A stretch of DNA of 5,590 bases. Origin: Firmicutes bacterium CAG:145 (lineage in GTDB: Bacteria; Bacillota; Clostridia; Peptostreptococcales; Anaerovoracaceae). Positions 1 to 4,681 of this stretch are shown in pieces. Numbering within the stretch: the stretch's first letter is position 1; every line of letters begins with the position of its first letter. The stretch is from the NCBI GenBank assembly GCA_000435715.1, contig FR882595.1:164695-170284 (forward strand). Direction: 5' to 3'. The translations under genes were made by a program, and so were the position numbers. The notes under the pieces are model-generated. The model was not told where the DNA came from, made no database searches, and worked only from the letters and a program-made list of their open reading frames with translations.

Positions 1-2
1 TA

Positions 3-890
3 GAGGACGAGATAGATAAGCCTTACAGGTCGTGCGTACCGGGCGTAGGTCACAAGTGCGGCCATGACGGCCATGCCGCCTCCCTGTGCGGTCTGGGGCT
101 GGAATTAGGTGAGATGAAGCCTGACAGAGACATATACATGGTGTTCCAGCATGCCGAAGAGACGGGGCAGGGAGCCGCCGAGGCGAAAGCCTTTCTTCTA
201 AAAAATCCCGACATAGAAGAAATCTTCGCCTTTCACAATCAGGTGGCGACTCCGCTGGGAAAGATACTGGTATCCAAGGCCGTTTCCAACTGCGCCTCTA
301 AGGGAATGTCCATCTTCATGAAAGGCGCGCCCACCCACGCCAGCATACCGGAGAAAGGAATAAACCCCGTCTTCGCCCTGACGAAGGTGGTGGATTCCAT
401 TCCAAAGTTCACCGACCCGGCTGAACACGACGGCCTGATCCTCTGCACGGTGGTGCAGTTAAACGTAGGAGATTACGCCTTCGGCACAGCGGCCAGCGAA
501 GGCGTGCTGAGGATGACCATCCGCGCCGAAGTGGAGGCGGAGATGGACGCCTTGCAGAAAAGCATAGAAGACATGTGCCGAGAGGAAGCCGACAAAGCGG
601 GACTTGAGCTGAGGTTTGAGTTCGAGGACGAGTTTCCGGAGACGAGAAACGACTCCTGCAGCGTAGAGAAGGTCTACGCCGCCGCAAAGAAGCTGGGCTA
701 CGAGTCCGGCGAGAAGCCTATGTCCAGAGGCTCCGAGGACTTCGGCCACTACACCAAGATAGTGCCGGGAGCAATGTTCTATGTGGGCGGCGGCACAGAT
801 GTACCGTCCTTTCACACCTCGGGATATGATTTCACCGACAGCACCATGGAAAACGCAGTGGAGATGTTCAAAGCTCTGATAGAAGAATAG
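3..890 (+). CDS. M20-family (M20D-like) metal-dependent amidohydrolase/aminoacylase, 5' partial
   Basis: The reading frame is open from the left edge, and 295 codons are visible. Family members are usually 380-400 residues, so about 90-100 N-terminal residues lie outside. Numbering from the first visible codon, the sequence HKCGHDGHA (residues 17-25) matches the M20D metal site, with Cys19 and His21 as likely ligands. AEE (51-53) supplies the catalytic and metal-binding glutamates. FHN (His78) and FHTSGYDF (His271) supply the remaining histidines. KGAPTHASIP (107-116) is the conserved segment of the lid/dimerisation domain, and GSEDF (243-247) is the typical near-C-terminal motif. The family (aminoacylases, hippurate hydrolase, IAA-amino acid hydrolases, amidohydrolase AbgA/AbgB types) cleaves N-acyl or amide bonds, usually with two divalent metals in the cytoplasm. 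All expected metal ligands are present, so the enzyme is probably active. The substrate cannot be told. The ATG at 114 is internal, because conserved motifs lie upstream of it. Confidence 0.93.
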   Translation, partial: EDEIDKPYRSCVPGVGHKCGHDGHAASLCGLGLELGEMKPDRDIYMVFQHAEETGQGAAEAKAFLLKNPDIEEIFAFHNQVATPLGKILVSKAVSNCASKGMSIFMKGAPTHASIPEKGINPVFALTKVVDSIPKFTDPAEHDGLILCTVVQLNVGDYAFGTAASEGVLRMTIRAEVEAEMDALQKSIEDMCREEADKAGLELRFEFEDEFPETRNDSCSVEKVYAAAKKLGYESGEKPMSRGSEDFGHYTKIVPGAMFYVGGGTDVPSFHTSGYDFTDSTMENAVEMFKALIEE

Positions 891-902
891 ACCGAAACAA
901 GC

Positions 903-941
903 CAGCGCTGGGGCGATCGCTCCAGCGCTGATGATGTTTTT
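903..941 (+). terminator. Rho-independent terminator of the M20 gene
   Basis: CAGCGCTGG (903-911) pairs perfectly with CCAGCGCTG (922-930). The centre, 912-921, is the self-complementary octamer GCGATCGC flanked by a G and a T that can form a G-U pair, so the whole 28 bases are almost one palindrome. A run of five T (937-941) follows after ATGATG. The hairpin starts 13 bases after the stop codon, as expected for an intrinsic terminator. The T run is separated from the stem by six bases, which makes it slightly atypical. Confidence 0.75.
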
Positions 942-967
942 GAGAACACTGATAGTCTTTCCATTGT

Positions 968-1042
968 TTCATATCATAACGTGTAGCGATCTCCGCCATA
1001 TTCGCAGAAAGATATGAAGGGGCAGAGCCTCGGCAGACCCCT
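968..1042 (+). other. Possible structured RNA or small repeat: two adjoining hairpins
   Basis: TTCATATC (968-975) pairs perfectly with GATATGAA (1011-1018) across a 35-base loop. Immediately next, AGGGG (1018-1022) pairs with CCCCT (1038-1042), enclosing a smaller GCC/GGC stem (1027-1034). The two stems share the base at 1018. No T run follows on the plus strand (six A follow instead), so this is not an ordinary terminator. I compared it by eye with common riboswitch consensus sequences I know and did not recognise any. It could be a leader structure, an unknown RNA, or chance. Confidence 0.3.
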
Positions 1043-1119
1043 AAAAAAGGGACTGTACCGGGAATTTTTTAAAGAGGAAACTTATCTTTTCTGATCACCA
1101 AAGACTACAAAAAATAGGA

Positions 1120-1142
1120 AAAGTGATTCATTGAATCGCTTT
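1120..1142. repeat. Short near-perfect hairpin/dyad upstream of the small ORF
   Basis: AAAG-T-GATTC (1120-1129) pairs with GAATC-G-CTTT (1133-1142) around the three-base loop ATT. The single non-Watson-Crick position can form a G-U pair in RNA. It ends 19 bases before the ATG at 1162. There is no T run after it, so a dyad operator or leader hairpin is as likely as a terminator. Confidence 0.4.
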
Positions 1143-1161
1143 GACCGGATAGACTTGTAAT

Positions 1162-1341
1162 ATGATGAATACACGATCACTGAGGAGACTTCTAAAGACA
1201 TATGAAAGGGGAAACCTGTCGGTAATTTCCCTGACAAAAGAAGGCTTTCCAATGTTATTATGTACAGGATCAGAGACATATGATATCATCATGGCAAAGG
1301 CAGCGGATCCTGAGAAAGTCGTAAGGATCTTGGTACAGTAA
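1162..1341 (+). CDS. Small hypothetical protein of 59 residues (possible gene relic)
   Basis: The frame begins with two adjacent ATG codons (1162 and 1165) and ends with TAA TAA (1339-1344); an in-frame TAG at 1150-1152 closes it upstream. I do not recognise the protein. It has a basic N-terminus (RSLRRLLK, residues 5-12), a central hydrophobic/mixed stretch (GNLSVISLTKEGFPMLLCTG, 17-36), then SETYDIIMAKAADPEK (37-52) and an amphipathic end (VVRILVQ). No signal peptide or membrane segment is obvious. The residue composition is protein-like, which argues against a random frame. The Shine-Dalgarno site is weak: only GGAT/GATAG-like bases lie 10-15 bases upstream. The stop lies 25 bases before the lipoprotein start, so the two may be co-transcribed. 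Alternatives are the C-terminal remnant of a decayed larger gene, or a chance frame. Confidence 0.42.
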   Translation: MMNTRSLRRLLKTYERGNLSVISLTKEGFPMLLCTGSETYDIIMAKAADPEKVVRILVQ

Positions 1342-1347
1342 TAAGGC

Positions 1348-1353
1348 AGGGGG
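1348..1353 (+). promoter_or_regulatory. Ribosome binding site of the GH3 lipoprotein gene, long spacing
   Basis: AGGGGG lies 13 bases before the ATG at 1367, longer than the usual 5-9 bases. No ATG, GTG or TTG in the right frame lies nearer, and the protein made from 1367 starts with a perfect lipoprotein signal, so the start stands. The long gap may reduce translation. Confidence 0.5.
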
Positions 1354-1366
1354 ATTTTTAGATCTG

Positions 1367-2788
1367 ATGAGAAGAAATATTATAAAAATTTCAGTTTTAA
1401 TACTGATACTGATATCAATGTCTGCTTTTTTGTCCGGTTGTTCAAAAGAGTCGGACGAAATGAATGAAGCAGACATACAGAGAACAGAGATTCTTGCAGG
1501 AACAGTAGAAGGGCTGACAGAAAAAAGCATTACCGTAAAGGATGTTTTTGGCCGGACATATCTGTTTGCAAGAGATGATTCTCTGATATCATCGGAATCG
1601 GCAGAAACGCTGAGCACAGGAGAAACCATATACGTCACCTATACGGGAAACCTTATAAAGTCGAATGATCTTCAGCCCGTCAGGGTGCTGAGGTTTTACC
1701 TGGAACAGTCCATAGGATTATCATCACCTGTTCACGTTTCATCTGGCCACTCATCTGTTTCTGCCCTTCTGGGAAAAGAAACGTATAAGAAAGCTAAAGC
1801 GATACTTGATTCTATGACAGAAGAAGAGAAGGTGGCGCAGATGTTCATCGTACGCTGCCCGGATACGGCGGCTAAAGATGTAGCTTTAAAATACCAGTTC
1901 GGAGGATATATCCTCTTCGCCAGAGATTTTAAGGAACGCGATAAACAGCAGATGGTAGCCGCGATTCAAGAATACCAAGACGTTTCTAAGGTACCTATGT
2001 TCATAGGAGTAGATGAGGAAGGGGGAACAGTCAACCGTATAAGTCTGTATAAACAGTACAGAGAGGTTCCCTTCTGGTCGCCACGAGATCTCTTTGATGA
2101 GGGAGGCATGGAGCTTATAAAAAGCGATACCAAGGAAAAATGCCGCCTTTTGTCGTCTCTTGGAATAAATCTGAACTTTGCGCCTGTAGCTGACATTTCT
2201 TCAGATCCTGCGGATTATATGTATCCGCGGACTTTTGGGACAAGCGCCGAAGAGACTTGCAAATACGTGGAGAACGTAGTTTCTGTCATGAAAGAAAACG
2301 GTATAGGGAGCGTTTTGAAGCATTTCCCGGGCTATGGAAACAACTCGGATACTCATACGGGTATCGCTGTAGATGAGCGCAGCCTGAGAAGTCTGAGAGA
2401 AAATGATTTTCTGCCTTTTGAGAGCGGAATAGAAGCGGGAGCTGAAGTAGTGCTGGTCTCCCATAATATAGTCAGATCAATAGACGGCGAACATCCGGCG
2501 TCGCTGTCTTTGCAGGTTCACAATATACTCAGAGACGAGATTGGGTTCTCCGGACTTATAATCACAGACGACCTTTATATGGACGCCATAAGAGAATACA
2601 CCCACGGCCAGGAGGCAGCAGTCATGGCCGTATTGGCGGGGAACGATCTGTTATGCTGCAGTGACTATCAGACTCAGTACCCGGCTGTCGTGCAGGCTCT
2701 CAAAGACGGGAAGATATCAGACAGCAGGGTAGATGAGTCGGTGATGAGGATACTTCAATATAAGATATCTATGGGTTTAATGAACTGA
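1367..2788 (+). CDS. Glycoside hydrolase family 3 lipoprotein, NagZ-like beta-N-acetylhexosaminidase
   Basis: The 473-residue product starts with a basic, then hydrophobic signal peptide (1-24) and a lipobox LSGC, with Cys25 as the expected lipid-modified residue, so it should sit on the outer face of the membrane. Residues about 38-112 form a small strand-rich region of unknown role. The GH3 N-terminal-type (beta/alpha)8 domain spans about 140-470. It begins with the family hallmark LDSMTEEEKVAQMF (147-160) and contains GVDEEGG (214-220). NagZ-type markers are KHFPGYG (318-324) followed by D328-T-H330, the Asp-His pair that acts as acid/base in NagZ enzymes, and ITDDLYMDA (399-407), where Asp401 is the likely nucleophile. 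NagZ enzymes remove N-acetylglucosamine from muropeptides and related glycans. No second GH3 domain is present, which fits NagZ rather than a beta-glucosidase. The substrate is inferred. A relation to neighbouring genes is not evident beyond the small ORF just upstream. Confidence 0.9.
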   Translation: MRRNIIKISVLILILISMSAFLSGCSKESDEMNEADIQRTEILAGTVEGLTEKSITVKDVFGRTYLFARDDSLISSESAETLSTGETIYVTYTGNLIKSNDLQPVRVLRFYLEQSIGLSSPVHVSSGHSSVSALLGKETYKKAKAILDSMTEEEKVAQMFIVRCPDTAAKDVALKYQFGGYILFARDFKERDKQQMVAAIQEYQDVSKVPMFIGVDEEGGTVNRISLYKQYREVPFWSPRDLFDEGGMELIKSDTKEKCRLLSSLGINLNFAPVADISSDPADYMYPRTFGTSAEETCKYVENVVSVMKENGIGSVLKHFPGYGNNSDTHTGIAVDERSLRSLRENDFLPFESGIEAGAEVVLVSHNIVRSIDGEHPASLSLQVHNILRDEIGFSGLIITDDLYMDAIREYTHGQEAAVMAVLAGNDLLCCSDYQTQYPAVVQALKDGKISDSRVDESVMRILQYKISMGLMN

Positions 2789-2791
2789 ATC

Positions 2792-2836
2792 ATAGAAAAT
2801 AAGTGAAATACTGTCTGTCCATGCAGTATTTTCTAT
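2792..2836 (+). terminator. Hairpin terminator downstream of the GH3 gene
   Basis: AAATACTG (2806-2813) pairs perfectly with CAGTATTT (2824-2831) around a 10-base loop, followed by T-rich TCTATTTA. The stem is AT-rich and so weaker than usual. A second perfect 9-bp pairing, ATAGAAAAT (2792-2800) with ATTTTCTAT (2828-2836), uses part of the same right arm, so the two folds exclude each other in part. Confidence 0.6.
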
Positions 2837-2870
2837 TTACAGATACCGCAGGGCCAGAAATGAGAAACCG

Positions 2871-2900
2871 CTCGCTGTTTTGACATCCTGAAACAGCGAG
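2871..2900. repeat. Perfect 10-bp inverted repeat upstream of the surface-protein promoter
   Basis: CTCGCTGTTT (2871-2880) and AAACAGCGAG (2891-2900) are exact reverse complements with a 10-base spacer. Neither strand has a T run after it, so an intrinsic terminator is unlikely. It ends 38 bases before the -35 box, a position where an activator or repressor could bind. It could also be a relic of a small mobile repeat. Confidence 0.6.
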
Positions 2901-2938
2901 TACTGTGACAACCGTGGACATATCGGACATTTATATTT

Positions 2939-2969
2939 TTGACAAAACCACTGGGGGGGGAGGTATAGT
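2939..2969 (+). promoter_or_regulatory. Promoter of the surface-protein gene with a G-tract spacer
   Basis: TTGACA (2939-2944) is a perfect -35 box and TATAGT (2964-2969) matches the -10 consensus at five of six bases. The spacer is 19 bases, two more than the optimum, and contains eight consecutive G (2953-2960). Transcription would start near 2976, giving a leader of roughly 28 bases that includes the Shine-Dalgarno site. The identification is by eye; the position fits the gene start very well. Confidence 0.65.
2953..2960 (+). repeat. Homopolymeric G8 tract inside the promoter spacer
   Basis: Eight G in a row lie between the -35 and -10 boxes and are followed by AGG. Such tracts gain or lose units by slipped-strand mispairing. 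Here each change would alter the spacer length: 19 bases with eight G, 17 with six. This makes it a candidate on/off or rheostat switch for the downstream surface protein. Confidence 0.75.
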
Positions 2970-2987
2970 AAAAGAACAGATTTTACT
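2967..2987. promoter_or_regulatory. 7-bp dyad across the -10 box and transcription start (possible operator)
   Basis: AGTAAAA (2967-2973) is the exact reverse complement of TTTTACT (2981-2987), with a seven-base spacer. The left arm overlaps the end of the -10 box and the expected start of transcription lies in the spacer, the usual place for a repressor operator. It ends five bases before the Shine-Dalgarno site. Confidence 0.4.
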
Positions 2988-2991
2988 CGAC

Positions 2992-2997
2992 GGAGGG
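2992..2997 (+). promoter_or_regulatory. Strong Shine-Dalgarno site that fixes the surface-protein start
   Basis: GGAGGG lies six bases before the ATG at 3004. It decides between this start and a GTG at 2905 in the same frame. The ATG at 3004 also begins directly with a signal peptide, while the longer frame would run through the promoter and the G tract. Confidence 0.85.
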
Positions 2998-3003
2998 AGA
3001 AAT

Positions 3004-4575
3004 ATGAAAAAGCTATTAGTTACATTTTTAAGTGTAATCATGGTGATGGTATTTATGCCTACGATGGCTTTTGCGGCAAATGACAATGTTGCAAAGATAG
3101 GATATAAAGAATATGCGACGTTGGCCGCCGCAGTTGAAGAGGCAGAAGACGGCGATACTATCGAACTCTTGAACGATACTACGGCAAATGATATCAGATT
3201 GACAAAGTCTCTGACCTTTAATCTGAACGGTAAAACTATCACGGGGACAAGTGACGCGACGAGAGTGTTTTTAGTGCAGAATAAAACGGTTTCCGCTACG
3301 TTTAACGGAGGCGTCATAGAAGTTACAAATGTTGCGGGAGACGGCCTCGGTATAGCTACTCAGGGCGGAAAATTGGAACTCAATGATATGGAGATAAGAG
3401 TTGCGGCTCCGGATACTACAGCTTTGTATAATTACGGAATCCGTATCTCAGCATATAATACGGCAGGGAATGGGGAAGATTACAATCGCGCTGAAGCTGT
3501 CATCAACAATACAAAAGTGATTGAAACAGGAAAGACTCAGGACAATGGCTATACTGTAGGTATAGCAGTGATCGGAGCCAATGACAAGGATGATTCGGGC
3601 GCATACATAGAAAGCGCTTCTGTAAAGTTGAATAATGTGGATGTAAAGGCGACGGCTTTTGCTCTGAGTGGCAACGGCGCAGCTCATTCTACCAATATAG
3701 AAGTCAGAAACTCTAATCTGACTTCTTTCGAAGGCGTAGCCATTTATCATCCTCAGGCGGGTACCATGAACGTGTACGGCGGAACTATAACGGGCGCTAC
3801 CGGCATAGAAATCCGCGGAGGCAATGTGAACGTATCGGGAGGAACGAAGATCACTGCTACGGCAGATTCCACTTCTGTAGATCCTAACAGCAACGGAACG
3901 ACCAGCACGGGAGCAGCTATAGCCGTATCTCAGCACGTCACTAAGCTTCCTATAAGCGTCACTATAGACGGAGCAGAACTTACAGGAGCATCGGCTCTTG
4001 TGGCCAATAATCCTCAAAATAACGGCGCAGAGGACATCGCTAAAGTAGAAGTGATTATAGAGGACGGACAGTTCACAGGACTTGTCAATACTAACGAAGG
4101 CGGCAAAATAGAGGCAGCCGGAGGAACATTTGACAGATTGGGCGATAAAGTTGAAGTTACTGCCGCCGATGTAGCGGAGATCACGGAAAACGACGGTTCT
4201 GTCAAGACGGTAGTAGGCCTTGCCAATATAAACGAAACTATTAAAGACGCTCCTGCAGGAACTAAGGTAAGGATTGTCAAAGCAGCCGAGGGATCCAAGA
4301 TCACTGCTCCTGCGGAAGTTACTGTAGAAAATACTACGGACGTGAGCATGGAGGTGAACGAGGATACGTTAGATGCGGGTCAGACGATTACAGTAGAGAA
4401 GAAACCTGAGACTGAAAATCCGCCTGCCGGCGATGACGACGACGGAAATAAAAATGAAGAACCTGAAAAAGATACTGTACCTAAGACCAGCGATGTGAAT
4501 AACATGTTCCCTTGGATCATGGCCATGGCGCTTGCAGCAGGCGCAGCTGCGATGCTGAAGAGAAAAGAAGACTAA
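3004..4575 (+). CDS. Secreted, sortase-anchored parallel beta-helix surface protein (putative adhesin)
   Basis: The 523-residue product has a classical signal peptide (MKK, hydrophobic core 4-19, cleavage probably after AFA at residue 24). The mature part starts with a short region (YATLAAAVEEAEDGDTIELL, 37-56) of the type that opens many bacterial right-handed beta-helix proteins: a sequence about spreading values over time, then strands such as LTFNLNGKTITG (70-81). From about 60 to 380 it has repeated short strands with Gly, Asn, Val and Thr turns (for example GGTITGATGIEIRGGNVNVSGG split over 259-280), consistent with a pectate-lyase-like fold. No catalytic motif is recognised. An acidic, proline-containing linker (about 466-490, with DDDD at 477-480) leads to VPKTSD (492-497), a hydrophobic segment (502-518) and the tail KRKED, together a cell-wall sorting signal. 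It should be fixed to peptidoglycan by a sortase encoded elsewhere. It has its own promoter with a G tract, so phase variation is plausible. Function as adhesin or glycan-binding protein is inference. Confidence 0.85.
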   Translation: MKKLLVTFLSVIMVMVFMPTMAFAANDNVAKIGYKEYATLAAAVEEAEDGDTIELLNDTTANDIRLTKSLTFNLNGKTITGTSDATRVFLVQNKTVSATFNGGVIEVTNVAGDGLGIATQGGKLELNDMEIRVAAPDTTALYNYGIRISAYNTAGNGEDYNRAEAVINNTKVIETGKTQDNGYTVGIAVIGANDKDDSGAYIESASVKLNNVDVKATAFALSGNGAAHSTNIEVRNSNLTSFEGVAIYHPQAGTMNVYGGTITGATGIEIRGGNVNVSGGTKITATADSTSVDPNSNGTTSTGAAIAVSQHVTKLPISVTIDGAELTGASALVANNPQNNGAEDIAKVEVIIEDGQFTGLVNTNEGGKIEAAGGTFDRLGDKVEVTAADVAEITENDGSVKTVVGLANINETIKDAPAGTKVRIVKAAEGSKITAPAEVTVENTTDVSMEVNEDTLDAGQTITVEKKPETENPPAGDDDDGNKNEEPEKDTVPKTSDVNNMFPWIMAMALAAGAAAMLKRKED

Positions 4576-4642
4576 GTATCTTTTATGAGGAACCCGCGGA
4601 GCCTATAGCCCCGGCGAGATAGGGAAGTAAAGTATTCTGGTG

Positions 4643-4681
4643 GCGCAGGACACGCAAAACGTGTCCTGCGCTATTGTATTG
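4643..4681 (+). terminator. Strong hairpin between the surface-protein gene and the recombinase, likely terminator
   Basis: GCGCAGGACACG (4643-4654) pairs perfectly with CGTGTCCTGCGC (4660-4671) around the loop CAAAA. On the plus strand TATTGTATT follows, moderately T-rich, so it probably ends the surface-protein transcript 67 bases after its stop. The last base overlaps the stop codon of the minus-strand recombinase; on that strand the bases after the stem (CACCAGAATACTT) are less terminator-like. It may also belong to the end of the mobile element. Confidence 0.6.

Larger units (their letters stand above)
942..1161. other. Intergenic stretch without a recognisable gene, rich in short hairpins
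   Basis: No reading frame with recognisable protein character was found on either strand; the minus-strand frame covering 1082-1279 looks like a shadow. The stretch contains an 8-bp inverted repeat (968-975 with 1011-1018), a nested hairpin (1018-1042), and an A-run/T-run pair around GGGACTGTACCGGGAA (1043-1070). A short near-perfect hairpin follows at 1120-1142. A weak promoter-like pair is CTGATA (949-954) and TATCAT (972-977) with a 17-base spacer, too poor to annotate separately. The stretch could be the leader of the following genes or the remnant of a small repeat element. Confidence 0.5.

Noticed and set aside
913..920. GCGATCGC octamer, identical to the HIP1 repeat of cyanobacteria.
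   Set aside because: Single copy, in a terminator loop, in a genome that looks like Bacillota; coincidence.
1018..1048. Minus-strand terminator at the AGGGG/CCCCT hairpin next to a run of A.
   Set aside because: On the minus strand the T run comes before the hairpin, not after it, and no minus-strand gene lies there.
1141..1166. Promoter TTGACC ... TATGAT before the small ORF.
   Set aside because: The spacer is only 14 bases and the -10 box would overlap the start codon.
1280..1289. Perfect palindrome ATGATATCAT.
   Set aside because: Short, AT-rich, inside the small ORF; expected by chance.
2871..2987. Invertible promoter (inverton) flanked by inverted repeats.
   Set aside because: The arms of the 10-bp repeat lie 10 bases apart and do not flank the promoter, and no matching arm was seen downstream of it.
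2905..3003. In-frame extension of the surface protein to a GTG at 2905, which would place the G tract inside the coding region.
   Set aside because: A strong Shine-Dalgarno site and a complete signal peptide start at 3004, and the extension contains the promoter; no ribosome binding site precedes 2905.
3448..4349. Long minus-strand open frames within the surface-protein gene (3448-4017, 4014-4349).
   Set aside because: They oppose a clear secreted protein, have no family features or ribosome binding sites and are repetitive shadows of the Gly/Thr/Asn-rich codons.
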